From Novosphingobium terrae (GTDB lineage Bacteria > Pseudomonadota > Alphaproteobacteria > Sphingomonadales > Sphingomonadaceae): a stretch of 64,000 nucleotides of DNA. Positions within the stretch are counted from its first letter, which is position 1; each line of letters begins with the position of its first letter. Under the pieces are notes generated by a model. It did no database searches and was not told the origin of the DNA. It worked only from the letters and a program-made list of their open reading frames with translations. Location: the NCBI RefSeq assembly GCF_017163935.1, contig NZ_JABVZR010000002.1, positions 558,001 through 622,000 of the forward strand, read 5' to 3'. A program made the translations under genes and the position numbers. Shown here piece by piece: positions 23,606-33,162 of this stretch.

Positions 23606-25926
23606 ACCTTCTTCTCGCCGATCAGGCCCGCCTCACCGCCGGAGCCAGCATGTGGACCACCGCCGCCGTGCCCGAAGCTGGCATTCCCTCCCTCACCCTC
23701 AGCGATGGCCCGATGGGCATCGCCAGCGGGCGGGTGGATGAGCGTGATGTCGCCTTGCTCTCCCCCTGCGCCACCTTGCTGGGCGCCAGCTTCGATGTCG
23801 ATCTGGCGCGGCGCATCGGTTCGCTGGTCGGTGGGGAAGCGGTGGCGCGCGGCGTCGATATGGTGCTGGCGCCCAACGTCAATCTGGCGCGCAGCCCGTT
23901 GGCTGGCCGAGCTTTCGAATATTTCTCGGAAGACCCGCTGTTGGTCGGAACGTTGGGCGCGGCATGGGTGCAGGGGCTGCAAAGCACCGGCACCGGCGCC
24001 TGCCCCAAGCATATGGCCTGCAACGACAGCGAGACCGACCGCGACCATATGAACGCCGTTGTCGATGAACGCACCTTGCGCGAGGTCTATCTGCTGCCCT
24101 TCGAACTCTGCGCAGCGGCTGGCGCAGGGGCGATGCTGACGGCCTACAACCGCCTCAACGGCACCTATTGCGCCGAACAGAGCCATGTCACCACCATCGT
24201 CAAGCAGGAGTGGGGCTTCGACGGCCCGCTGATCAGCGACTGGTTCGGCACGCATGACACGCTGGGCAGCCTGAACGGCGGCCTCGATCTGGAGATGCCC
24301 GGCCCGGCGCGCTTTATGGGTGCCCATACGCTGGCCGCCGTAGAAAATGGCGATGCCAAGGCCGAACGCCTTGCCGATGCTGCGCAGCGTGTGGCCCATG
24401 CTGCACGCCGCTTTGGCGCGGAGAAAACCCCGCCCACGCTCGACACCGAAAAGGTGCTGATCGAAGCCGCCGCCGCTGGCATGGTGCTGCTGAAAAATGA
24501 AGGCGATCTGCTCCCCCTCGCCCCCGGCGGCAAGATCGCGCTGATCGGGCCGAATGCCGCCAATCCCTGCTATCAGGGCGGCACCTTTGCCAAGATCGCG
24601 CTCTCGCCCGAGGCCATTCGCCCGCTCGAAGCCCTGCGCCGGGCCTGTCCGGGGCTGGTCTATGAGCCCGGCGTCGATCCGCAGCCCCGCCTGCCTGCCA
24701 TGCCCGTCAGCCCGATCTCTGGCGAGGCCGCGCGCGGCATGACGGTGGAATATTTCGCCGGTTCGGACATGAGCCAGCCGCCGATCAGCAGCGAAACGCG
24801 CGACACCAATTCGCTGGTGTGGTTCGTCGGCGTCCACGATCAGGGCGTGTTCGACGCCCCCGCCGCCATCCGCGCCAGCGGCTGGTTCACCCCCGAAACC
24901 ACCGGCGAGCATCGCTTCTACGCAGGCGCCACCGGCATGGTGCGCCTCTGCGTCAATGGCGAAACGCTGATCGACAAGCGCGAGAAGATGGCCGCCCGCG
25001 ACGTGATGGGCAGCCTGAAGCGCGGCGACGCCGAAAGCGCCACGCTGCATCTGGAAGCCGGGGCCAAGGCGCTGGTGGAAGTCGAATTCCACTATGACGG
25101 CGCCCGCGTCCACGGGTTGTGGTATGGCGTGCGCGGCCCCGACAGCGCTCAGGCCATGCTGGAACGCGCCGTGCAGGCCGCGCGCGAGGCCGACACCGTC
25201 ATCCTGATGGTCGGCGAAACCTCGGACTCCAGCGTGGAAAGCAAGGACCGTCCCGACACGCGCCTGCCCGAAGACCAGATCCGCCTGATCGAGGCCGTCT
25301 GCGCCGCCAATCCGCGCACGGCGATCGTGGCCAATGTCGGCCATGCCTTCGATGTTACTTGGTCTGCGCAGGCCGATGCACTGCTGCTGGCATGGTATCC
25401 CGGCGAAGGCTTCGGCCCCGCTGTGGCCGATGTGCTGACCGGCACGCGAGAGCCGGGCGGCCGCCTGCCCGTCACGCTGGCGCGGCAGGACAGCGACTAT
25501 CCCGCGCTCGACCTCACCCCGGACGCGGACGGCAATCTGCCCTACGCCGAAGGGACCGCCATCGGCTATCGCGGTCTGGCGGCCAAGGGGATCGACGCGC
25601 TCTACGCTTTTGGCGAGGGGCAAGGCCACACACGCTTCGCATGGCTCTCCGCAACGCCTGCCGAGGGTGGCGTCACCGTCCGCCTGCGCAATGAGGGCGA
25701 CCGCCCCGGCAGCGAGGTGGTGCAACTCTACCGCCATGCGCCCGAACTGGCGCTGATCGGCTTTGCCAAAGCCCATCTGGCGCCGGGCGAAGAGGCCGAC
25801 CTCTTTGTCCCCATCGAACCACGCATGCTGCGCATCTGGCAGGATGGCTGGCAACAGCTTGAGGGCGACATTCAGGTCTCGGTTGCCCGCAGCAGCCGCG
25901 ATATCGCCTTTTCCATCACCCTCTGA
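23602..25926 (+). CDS. Glycoside hydrolase family 3 beta-glucosidase with PA14 insert
   Basis: A 774-residue GH3 enzyme. The catalytic nucleophile is Asp213 in LISDWFGTHD; the substrate-binding CPKHMACNDSE and VLAPNVNLARSPLAGRAFEYFSEDP blocks are intact. A PA14-like insert (about residues 375-510, with GWFTPETTGEHRFYAGATG) splits the second domain, and a fibronectin-III-like end carries GSEVVQLYRH. There is no signal peptide, so it acts in the cytoplasm on glycosides that have been imported. Expected to release terminal beta-glucose from aryl or oligo-glycosides. Overlaps the FMN reductase gene by ATGA. Confidence 0.93.
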   Translation: MNLLLADQARLTAGASMWTTAAVPEAGIPSLTLSDGPMGIASGRVDERDVALLSPCATLLGASFDVDLARRIGSLVGGEAVARGVDMVLAPNVNLARSPLAGRAFEYFSEDPLLVGTLGAAWVQGLQSTGTGACPKHMACNDSETDRDHMNAVVDERTLREVYLLPFELCAAAGAGAMLTAYNRLNGTYCAEQSHVTTIVKQEWGFDGPLISDWFGTHDTLGSLNGGLDLEMPGPARFMGAHTLAAVENGDAKAERLADAAQRVAHAARRFGAEKTPPTLDTEKVLIEAAAAGMVLLKNEGDLLPLAPGGKIALIGPNAANPCYQGGTFAKIALSPEAIRPLEALRRACPGLVYEPGVDPQPRLPAMPVSPISGEAARGMTVEYFAGSDMSQPPISSETRDTNSLVWFVGVHDQGVFDAPAAIRASGWFTPETTGEHRFYAGATGMVRLCVNGETLIDKREKMAARDVMGSLKRGDAESATLHLEAGAKALVEVEFHYDGARVHGLWYGVRGPDSAQAMLERAVQAAREADTVILMVGETSDSSVESKDRPDTRLPEDQIRLIEAVCAANPRTAIVANVGHAFDVTWSAQADALLLAWYPGEGFGPAVADVLTGTREPGGRLPVTLARQDSDYPALDLTPDADGNLPYAEGTAIGYRGLAAKGIDALYAFGEGQGHTRFAWLSATPAEGGVTVRLRNEGDRPGSEVVQLYRHAPELALIGFAKAHLAPGEEADLFVPIEPRMLRIWQDGWQQLEGDIQVSVARSSRDIAFSITL

Positions 25927-25943
25927 AAGAAGCCCCCGCCCCC

Positions 25944-28900
25944 ATGCCCGCCAAGCCCCGCCGCGCCCGCTATCGGCATCTGTCTCTGGCCGCGCTGGTG
26001 CTGGCGGGGGCTTTCCCGCCTGCTCTCCATGCCCAGCAGGCCTCCGCGCCGGATTGGGAAGAGGTCTTCCGCCATCCTCCCGCTGCCGCACGTCCGCATG
26101 TGTGGTGGCACTGGATGAACGGCAATGTCGATGCCGAGGGTGCGCGGCGCGATCTGGCCTGGATGGCCAGCGTGGGCATCGCCGAGGCGCATATCTTCGA
26201 AGGCGGCATGGGCACGCCCAAAGTGGTGCCCGAAAGGCGCCCTTTTATGTCCCCGGGCTGGCAGGAGGCGCTGAGAGCCAGCACTGACACAGCCGCTCGT
26301 CTGGGCATGACGCTGGGCCTTGCCACCTCACCGGGCTGGAGCGCCACCGGCGGGCCCTGGGTCGCCCCGGCAGACGCGATGAAAAAGCTGGTGTGGAGCC
26401 AGACCGAAATCGCCGGGGGCCAGCGCTTCCATGCGGCTTTGCCGCAACCTCCTGCGGTGGCGGGGCCTTATCAGGATGTGCCGCTCTCCCTGCTGCGCCC
26501 GGATGAGCATGACGGGCCGCAGTTCTATCGCGACAGTCGCGTGCTGGCCCTGCCGGTGACTGGCGAGGCCTTGCCCAAACCCCGCATCACGGTTTCAGGA
26601 GACGTCAGGCTGGACGCGCAGGCCCTGAGCAATGGCCGCTTCGCCGATGGCCAAAACCTGCCGCTGGTGGATGGCGCCGCCTGGGTCGCCTACAGCTTCG
26701 ACACCCCGCAAACCTTGCGCGGCGCGCGCATCGGCCTGCCCGCCCCCAGCGGCTTCGGCATGCCCAATCCGCCGTTGGCCCGGCTTGAGATCAGCGATGA
26801 TGGGCAAAACTGGCGCAAGCTGGCCGATCTGCCGCCCACGCCCGCCCCGGCGCTGGCCATGCCGATACGCAGTGCCAGCTTCGCGCCCGTCACCACGCGC
26901 CACATCCGCCTGCTGTTGACGCCTGACCCGGCCCCCGCCTTTACCGATCAGTTCACCTTTGCCCCCGGCGCGGTGAAACCGCCCTTCGCCGGACCGCCGC
27001 CCAAGGCTTTCCAGCTTTCGGAATTCACGCTTTCCGCCGAACCGCTGGTCAGCCGCGCGGCGGAAAAGGCCGGTTTCTCCACGCTGGACAATTACTACGC
27101 CGCCGCCGATGGCCCGGCGCAGGGTGTCGATCCGGCCCGGGTGCTCGACATCTCCACCCATATGGCGCCGGACGGTACGCTGGACTGGACACCCCCGCCG
27201 GGCCGCTGGCGCGTGCTGCGTCTGGGCTTTTCGCTGACCGGCCATCAGAACGGCCCCGCTCCCGAGGAAGCCACCGGGCTGGAGGTGGACAAGCTCTCCG
27301 CCCCGCGCGTTTCGGCCTATCTCGATCATGATCTGGGGCTTTATCGCGCAACATTGGGCGCGAAGGCCTTTGGTCCGGGCGGGCTCACCTCGCTGCTGAG
27401 CGACAGCATCGAGGCCGGGCCCCAAAACTGGACCCAAACGCTGCCTGACGAGTTCGCGCGCCGTCGCGGCTATGATCCCACGCCCTGGCTGCCCGCGCTG
27501 ACCGGGCAGATCGTGGGCGATGCCAAGCGCACCGATGCCTTCCTCTACGACTGGCGCCAGACCATCGCCGAGCTTTATGCCGATGCCCATTACGGCACCA
27601 TCGCCAGGGTGGCCAGGGCCAACCAGCTGACCTATTCCGCCGAGGCGCTGGAAGATCACCGCCCGCAACTGGGTGACGATATGGCCATGCGCGCCCGCGC
27701 CGATGTGCCGATGGGGGCGATGTGGACGGTCGACAGCGGCGCGAAACCTTCGCCGACCTATGTGGCGGATCTGAAGGGCGCGGCCTCGGTGGCCCATCTC
27801 TATGGCAAGCCGGTGGTGGCGGCGGAATCCATGTCGGCCTTCGGGCGGCCATGGGGTTTTGCGCCGGTGGATCTGAAGCCCACGGTCGATCTGGAATTCG
27901 CGCTGGGCGTCAACCGCATCCATATCCATGAAAGCGCCCATCAACCACTGGCCGATCAGGCGCCGGGGCTGGCGCTGGCCACCTTCCTCGGCCAGTATTT
28001 CAACCGCAACGAGACATGGGCGCCGCTAGCCGATGGCTGGATCAGCTATCTTTCGCGGTCCAGCGCGCTGCTGCAGCAGGGGCATCACAGCGCCGATATC
28101 GCCTATTTCCATGGCGAGGAAGCGCCGCTCACCAGCCTCTATGGCGACCGTCCGCTGAGCGATGTGCCCAAAGGCTATGACTATGATTTCGTCAATGCCG
28201 AGGCCCTGGCGACGCGGCTTTCCGTCAAAGATGGCCGGCTGGTCACGCCCGATGGGCAAAGCTATCGCTTGATGATGCTGGGCGGCGACAGCGCGCATAT
28301 GACCCTGCCGACCCTGCGCCATCTGCGCGATCTGCTGGCGGCGGGAGCCACGGTGGTGGGCCAGCCTTCGCAGGGATCGCCAAGCCTCGCCGATGATCCG
28401 GCGCAGGTCAGCGCCTTGATCGGCCAATTGTGGGGCGATGGGCAGCATGGGCCGGTGGCGCATCTGTATGCCGATCTGCCCGCGGCGCTGGCGGCTCTGG
28501 ATGTGGCGCCAGATTGGCGTTGGGATGCTGCAGGCGGGTTGGCCGTGCTGCATCGCAAGGATGCAGCGGGCGATCTCTGGTTTGTCAGCAACCGTTCGGG
28601 CAAGACGATTTCCGGCACGCTGGATGTGCGCGTCACTGGCCGCCAGCCCGAGCTGTGGCATGCCGATACGGGGCGCATCGAGCCCGCCAGCTACAGCATG
28701 GCGCAAGGGCGCACGCGCATCCCGCTGACGCTGCCGCGCGATGAGGCGGTCTTTGTGGTCTTCCGCAAACCGACTGCCGTTGCCGCGCTGACTCTGCCCA
28801 CTCCCTCACCCCGGCGTATCGCGCGGATGATGGACGGCTGGCAGCGCAGCTTTCAGGCCGGGCGTGGCGCTCCGCAGGGCACGCAGCCCGCCGCTCTGGG

Positions 28901-29300
28901 TGACTGGAGCAAGGAGGCCGATCCGGGCATCCGCTATTTCTCGGGCCTTGCAACCTACAGCCGCGATCTCGCTCTCCCCAAGGGCTGGCGTGCGCCGCAG
29001 CGCCGGGTGGAGATCGATCTGGGCGAGGTCAGGGATGTGGCCGATGTGGCGATCAATGGCCAGCGTGCGGGTGTGGCGTGGAAGCCGCCCTATCGTGTCG
29101 ATGTCACGGGCCTGCTGCATCCCGGCGTGAACCGCGTGACGGTGCGCGTCGCCAATCTGTGGGTCAACCGGCTGATCGGCGACCAGCAAAAAGGTGCGAC
29201 CAAGATCGCCTTCGTCACCGGACCGACCTATCAGGCCGATGCTCCCTTGCGGCCATCGGGGCTGCTGGGCCCGGTCACTGTGATCGCCACGGGACGCTAA
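25944..29300 (+). CDS. GH106-type alpha-L-rhamnosidase, exported
   Basis: An 1118-residue protein with a signal peptide (LSLAALVLAGAFPPALHAQQ). The N-terminal RPHVWWHWMNGNVDAEGARRDL is the hallmark of the GH106 family, and a GH2-type sugar-binding domain lies near the C-terminus (about 1000-1110, VEIDLGEVRDVADVAINGQ). GH106 enzymes cut terminal alpha-L-rhamnose from flavonoid glycosides or pectic chains. Its place after GH3 fits stepwise trimming of rutinosides or neohesperidosides. Last gene of the operon; a strong terminator follows immediately. Acts in the periplasm or at the outer membrane. Confidence 0.88.
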   Translation: MPAKPRRARYRHLSLAALVLAGAFPPALHAQQASAPDWEEVFRHPPAAARPHVWWHWMNGNVDAEGARRDLAWMASVGIAEAHIFEGGMGTPKVVPERRPFMSPGWQEALRASTDTAARLGMTLGLATSPGWSATGGPWVAPADAMKKLVWSQTEIAGGQRFHAALPQPPAVAGPYQDVPLSLLRPDEHDGPQFYRDSRVLALPVTGEALPKPRITVSGDVRLDAQALSNGRFADGQNLPLVDGAAWVAYSFDTPQTLRGARIGLPAPSGFGMPNPPLARLEISDDGQNWRKLADLPPTPAPALAMPIRSASFAPVTTRHIRLLLTPDPAPAFTDQFTFAPGAVKPPFAGPPPKAFQLSEFTLSAEPLVSRAAEKAGFSTLDNYYAAADGPAQGVDPARVLDISTHMAPDGTLDWTPPPGRWRVLRLGFSLTGHQNGPAPEEATGLEVDKLSAPRVSAYLDHDLGLYRATLGAKAFGPGGLTSLLSDSIEAGPQNWTQTLPDEFARRRGYDPTPWLPALTGQIVGDAKRTDAFLYDWRQTIAELYADAHYGTIARVARANQLTYSAEALEDHRPQLGDDMAMRARADVPMGAMWTVDSGAKPSPTYVADLKGAASVAHLYGKPVVAAESMSAFGRPWGFAPVDLKPTVDLEFALGVNRIHIHESAHQPLADQAPGLALATFLGQYFNRNETWAPLADGWISYLSRSSALLQQGHHSADIAYFHGEEAPLTSLYGDRPLSDVPKGYDYDFVNAEALATRLSVKDGRLVTPDGQSYRLMMLGGDSAHMTLPTLRHLRDLLAAGATVVGQPSQGSPSLADDPAQVSALIGQLWGDGQHGPVAHLYADLPAALAALDVAPDWRWDAAGGLAVLHRKDAAGDLWFVSNRSGKTISGTLDVRVTGRQPELWHADTGRIEPASYSMAQGRTRIPLTLPRDEAVFVVFRKPTAVAALTLPTPSPRRIARMMDGWQRSFQAGRGAPQGTQPAALGDWSKEADPGIRYFSGLATYSRDLALPKGWRAPQRRVEIDLGEVRDVADVAINGQRAGVAWKPPYRVDVTGLLHPGVNRVTVRVANLWVNRLIGDQQKGATKIAFVTGPTYQADAPLRPSGLLGPVTVIATGR

Positions 29301-29331
29301 AAAGGGGGCTCTCCAGCGAGAGCCCCCTTTT
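29300..29331. terminator. Strong bidirectional terminator
   Basis: Perfect 10-bp stem GGGGGCTCTC/GAGAGCCCCC with a four-base loop, flanked by A-run and T-run, right after the GH106 stop. It also faces the end of the fumarylacetoacetate-hydrolase gene on the minus strand (29343). Confidence 0.9.
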
Positions 29332-29342
29332 CCATAGCGGCG

Positions 29343-30299
29343 TTAAGCGGAGACCACCTGCTGGCCGATCGCGCCAAACGGCGATCCGCCCGGGGCCAGG
29401 GCCTGCATTTCAACCCTGTCGCCATAGTGCAGATAGGGCGTGGCGGGGGCACCGCTGGCGATCATCTCGATAGCGCGGCGCTCCGAGAGGCAGCAGGAAC
29501 CCAGCGTAGCATAATCCGCATTGGACACCGTGCCCGAGCCGATCACCGTGCCCGCCACCAGATCGCGACTGCGCGCGGCATGGGCGATCAACTCATGGAA
29601 GCCGAAGGCCATCTCGCGCCCATGGGGGTGACCGAACCACTGGCCGTTCAGCGTCACTTCCAGCGGCAGATGGACGCGACCATCGGCCCATGCCTCGCCC
29701 AGAGCATCGGGCGTGACGGCAAAGGGCGCCACCGAGCAGGCGGGCTTGGCCTGCACCCAGCCGAAGCCGGTCTTCATCTCGATGGGGGCGATGGCGCGCA
29801 GCGACCAGTCGTTGATCAGCACCACCAGCTTGATGTGTTGGAGCGCCTGATCCGCCGTGGTGCCCATCGGCACGGCATCGACGATCACGCCGAATTCGCC
29901 CTCGAAATCGATGCCGTCGGCCTCGCTGGGCAAAGGCACATCGGCATGGCCGGGCAGGAAGCGGTCTGACAGGCCTTGATACATCAGGGGGCGGTCGGTT
30001 TCGATGGGCGGCAGGTTGAAGGCCTTCTGCATCAGCTCGCCATGCTGCGGGAAGGCCGAACCATCCAGCCACTGCCATGAGCGCGGCAGAGGCGCCAGCA
30101 GGCGGCTGTGATCCAGCCTGCCGCCCGCGCCCTGTTCCACCAGAGCCGAAATGCGGCGCAGCATGGGCTCCGCAGCATTCCAGTCCTCGATGGCAGCAAG
30201 CAAGGTGAGGCCCGGTGCGCCCAGATAGCTTTCGCCATCGCGCGAGACCACCACCAGCTCACCATCCGCCTTGCCATTGTTCAGCGTGGCAAGGCGCAT
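29343..30299 (-). CDS. Fumarylacetoacetate hydrolase (FAH) family protein
   Basis: A 318-residue FAH-family enzyme. The metal-binding acidic motif is IDFEGEFGVIVDAVPMG; other FAH blocks are INDWSLR, QAKPACSVAPF and GSGTVSNAD. Members hydrolyse, decarboxylate or hydrate 2,4-dioxo acids from aromatic ring cleavage. It is the last gene of the minus-strand aromatic operon (monooxygenase, extradiol dioxygenase, hydrolase, cyclase, FAH), overlapping the cyclase stop by ATGA. It probably acts on the ring-opened chain late in the pathway. Cytoplasmic. Confidence 0.9.
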   Translation of the reverse strand: MRLATLNNGKADGELVVVSRDGESYLGAPGLTLLAAIEDWNAAEPMLRRISALVEQGAGGRLDHSRLLAPLPRSWQWLDGSAFPQHGELMQKAFNLPPIETDRPLMYQGLSDRFLPGHADVPLPSEADGIDFEGEFGVIVDAVPMGTTADQALQHIKLVVLINDWSLRAIAPIEMKTGFGWVQAKPACSVAPFAVTPDALGEAWADGRVHLPLEVTLNGQWFGHPHGREMAFGFHELIAHAARSRDLVAGTVIGSGTVSNADYATLGSCCLSERRAIEMIASGAPATPYLHYGDRVEMQALAPGGSPFGAIGQQVVSA

Positions 30300-31084
30300 C
30301 AGTCCTTGTCCTCGATGATGGCGACGGCGCGCGTCCAGCCCGCCGAGGCACCCTTGATCTTGTGCGGAAAGCAGGAGACCGTGAAGCCGTGCGAGGGCAG
30401 CGCCTCAAGGTTGTGCAGCTTTTCAAGGTGACAATAGCCGATGTCGCGCCCGGCCTTATGGCCTTCCCAGATCAGGCTGGTGTCGCCGGTTTCCTTTACC
30501 TTTTCCGCCGTATAGCTGAAAGGTGCGTCCCAGCTCCAGGCGTCGGTGCCGGTCACCTTGACCCCGCGCGAGGTGAGGTAGATCGTCGCCTCATAGCCCA
30601 TGCCGCAGCCGACATTGACGAAATCGGGGCGCCCCAGCGCCTCGCCCGCCGCCGTGTTGACCAGCACGATATCGAGCGGCTGAAGTTCGTGCCCGATACG
30701 CTTCAACTCATCCTCGACATCCTGCGCGGTGACGACATAGCCATCGGGGAAATGGCGGAAATCCAGCTTCACACCATTCTGGAAGCACCATTCCAGCGGC
30801 ACCTCATCGATGGTGATCGCGCGCTTCCCGCCGTCCATCGTGGGGTGGAAGTGGTAGGGCGCATCGAGATGCGTGCCATTATGCGTGGTCAGCTTCACCC
30901 ATTCGGCGGCAGCGAAACCGGCGCCGTCGGGCGTGTCCTTCTGCTCCACGCCGGGGAAGAAATGGCCCAGTTCGGCCACCGTCTCGCTGTGGGTCTGATA
31001 GGTGATCTCGGGGCGCATGAAGGGCGGGTCGGACACCACCTCGTTGCAGAGGGTGATCGACAGGTCGATAAAACGGCGGGTCAT
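30299..31084 (-). CDS. Cyclase / kynurenine-formamidase-like metal hydrolase
   Basis: A 261-residue member of the cyclase (KynB-like) family. The metal motif HNGTHLDAPYHFH is at residues 68-80 and the second block is LVNTAAGEALGRPDFVNVGCGM. These enzymes hydrolyse formamides, lactones or dicarbonyl compounds in aromatic degradation. It overlaps both neighbours by ATGA (31081-31084 and 30299-30301), so it is coupled to the alpha/beta hydrolase and the FAH protein. The natural substrate is not visible. Confidence 0.88.
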   Translation of the reverse strand: MTRRFIDLSITLCNEVVSDPPFMRPEITYQTHSETVAELGHFFPGVEQKDTPDGAGFAAAEWVKLTTHNGTHLDAPYHFHPTMDGGKRAITIDEVPLEWCFQNGVKLDFRHFPDGYVVTAQDVEDELKRIGHELQPLDIVLVNTAAGEALGRPDFVNVGCGMGYEATIYLTSRGVKVTGTDAWSWDAPFSYTAEKVKETGDTSLIWEGHKAGRDIGYCHLEKLHNLEALPSHGFTVSCFPHKIKGASAGWTRAVAIIEDKD

Positions 31085-32238
31085 GCCACGTTTCCTCCCA
31101 GAGTTTCGGCAAACCAGTCGGCGATGTATTCGCGGCCATAGGCCATGTTGTCGGCACCGACATGCTCAACGCCGCCTTCGCGTGCGGTGAAGATCTTCAA
31201 CTCGCGGCGGGGCGAATTGACCAGCTGGTCATAGCAATCATGGGCGTAATCGACGCTGATCTGGCGGTCCTGAGCGCCATGGGTGACGAGGAACGGCACC
31301 TTCACGCCATCCATATGGCCGTTGAGGTTCATGCCCTCGGCCCTGGCGAGGAAATCGTCCATATCGCTGGCGCCGAAGGCCCAGAAGACATGCGCCCAGT
31401 AATGCGGCACGGGATTTTCGCCCTCGCGCTTCATGCGCTTGTGCTGCACTTCCAGCCAGTTGTGGTTGGCGCCCCAGCAGGCGCCGCTGGCAAAGCGCGG
31501 CTCATAGGCGACAGCGCGCGGCGCGAAATGACCGCCCAGCGAGATGCCGGTCATGCCGATGCGCTTGGGATCGACCTCGGGGCGGGCCTCCAGCCAATCG
31601 ACGGCCTTGCTGGCCCAATGTTCGCTGTGCGGATCGACGGGCAGGCCTTGCAAGCGCAGGGTCTCGCCGCTGCCGGGCTGATCGACGCAGAGGGTGGAAA
31701 TGCCGCGCCGCGCCAAAGCCTCGGGCAGGCGCGACCAGTAGAGCAGCTCCTTACAGCTATCGAGGCCGTTGCAATAGACCACCACCGGATGCGGGCCTTC
31801 GCCTTCTGCCTTGGTGTAGAGCGCGGGCATGAAACCTTCGCCCAGCGGGATTTCCACCCGCTCACGGTTGATCTTGCCCAGCTTCGTGGACTTCTCAAAG
31901 GTGGCCAGCGCCTTGGCGTAAGTTTCCTGACGCCCCGGATGCCCATGGCCCTGCATGCGCTCGGCGGTGATGAGATACAGCGCCGCACGCTCCAGCTTGT
32001 TGCTGGCGCTGATCAGGCGGCCCTTGGCCTCGTCTTCAGCGGCCAGTTCGACAAGCTTATCGCCCATCGCGGCCCATTGTTTCATGAAGGCGGGGGTTCC
32101 GGCATCCGCGCCACCGGCCGCCGCATCCTTGATGGGCTGGCACATATCGATGATCTCACCGATCTGCGCGCCCGATTCCATCGCGATCGAAACCGACAGG
32201 TTCCAGATATAGTTCGGGAAATATTCGAACAGAGCCAC
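31081..32238 (-). CDS. Alpha/beta hydrolase (DUF1100/C-C hydrolase-like)
   Basis: A 385-residue alpha/beta hydrolase with a helical N-terminal domain. The nucleophile elbow is GISLGGHF (residues about 234-241), the acid lies in AQDRQISVDYAHD and the base in EHVGADN. The nearest described kinds are 2,6-dihydroxypseudooxynicotine hydrolase and FrsA-like esterases, which cut C-C bonds of diketones. Placed after an extradiol dioxygenase, it is the likely C-C hydrolase for the ring-fission product. It begins three bases after the dioxygenase stop. Confidence 0.85.
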   Translation of the reverse strand: MALFEYFPNYIWNLSVSIAMESGAQIGEIIDMCQPIKDAAAGGADAGTPAFMKQWAAMGDKLVELAAEDEAKGRLISASNKLERAALYLITAERMQGHGHPGRQETYAKALATFEKSTKLGKINRERVEIPLGEGFMPALYTKAEGEGPHPVVVYCNGLDSCKELLYWSRLPEALARRGISTLCVDQPGSGETLRLQGLPVDPHSEHWASKAVDWLEARPEVDPKRIGMTGISLGGHFAPRAVAYEPRFASGACWGANHNWLEVQHKRMKREGENPVPHYWAHVFWAFGASDMDDFLARAEGMNLNGHMDGVKVPFLVTHGAQDRQISVDYAHDCYDQLVNSPRRELKIFTAREGGVEHVGADNMAYGREYIADWFAETLGGNVA

Positions 32239-32241
32239 GGT

Positions 32242-33144
32242 TCAGGCCTCCACCGGCTGGAACAGGCCCTTGTCGGGGTGCGGATGCGGCATGGTCTGCG
32301 GGCCGCCCACGCCGATGCCCCACTGGTCCATCACCTTCGGGCCAGGGATATGCACCTTGGCCTCATACGTCTCGAAATCGACGTGATCGAGGTCGGCGGT
32401 GTATTCCACGGCGAAGCCGGCAGGCGTGGTGAAATAGCTGAAGGTGTTGTTGCCCGCCGTATGGCGCCCCGGCCCCCAGCGCAGATCGGTTCCCGCCTGC
32501 TTGAGCCGGTTGATGCCGACCATCATGTCATCCACGCTCACCATATCATAGGCGACATGGTTGAGGCACGGCGGCCCGGGCAGGATGGCGAAGCGGTGAT
32601 GCGCATCGTTGCAGCGCAGGAAACACATGAAATCGCCCAGCCAATCGGAGACCTTGAAGCCCAGCACATCGCAGAACCACGCCACCAGCGCCTGATGGTT
32701 GGGCGAGTGCAGCACGATATGGCTGATCTTCTGGGGAATGCCTTCCCAATGGGCGATCTCGCGGGGTTCGCGCTTGGCCACACCTGCCGAGATTTCAAAG
32801 GGCAGACCATCGGGGCTGAAGAAACGGAAGCCATAGCCGCCGCCCAGCGTGTTCAGATCGCGCGGGGCAAAGATGATGCGCGCGCCGGTGGCCGCGACCT
32901 TCTCATGCAGCGCATCGACATCGGCGTTGGTATCGGCGGCCAGAGCGATCACATCGATACGGGTGTCGTCATTCTGGCGCAGGCGGACGACATGGTGTTC
33001 GACGCCACCCTCGGCGGCGAAATGGACCATGCCGTCCTGCTCCCCCACTTCGACCAGCTTCCACTGGTCGTTGTAGAAGGCGCGCTCGGCGGCCAGATCG
33101 GGCACGCCATAGCCGACATAGCGGATTTCAGTCACTCTGCTCAT
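32242..33144 (-). CDS. Extradiol ring-cleavage dioxygenase (VOC superfamily, type I)
   Basis: A 300-residue two-domain vicinal-oxygen-chelate enzyme. The iron ligands H142 (SHIVLHSPNH), H196 (CLNHVAYD) and E247 (GFAVEYTAD) are all present and sit about where they do in BphC. It opens catechol-type rings at the meta position, using Fe(II) and oxygen. The FAD monooxygenase gene 18 bases upstream would supply the second hydroxyl, and the hydrolase downstream would split the product. The substrate is probably a bicyclic or substituted catechol from the aglycone. Confidence 0.92.
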   Translation of the reverse strand: MSRVTEIRYVGYGVPDLAAERAFYNDQWKLVEVGEQDGMVHFAAEGGVEHHVVRLRQNDDTRIDVIALAADTNADVDALHEKVAATGARIIFAPRDLNTLGGGYGFRFFSPDGLPFEISAGVAKREPREIAHWEGIPQKISHIVLHSPNHQALVAWFCDVLGFKVSDWLGDFMCFLRCNDAHHRFAILPGPPCLNHVAYDMVSVDDMMVGINRLKQAGTDLRWGPGRHTAGNNTFSYFTTPAGFAVEYTADLDHVDFETYEAKVHIPGPKVMDQWGIGVGGPQTMPHPHPDKGLFQPVEA

Positions 33145-33162
33145 GATGGTTTTCCTTGAAAA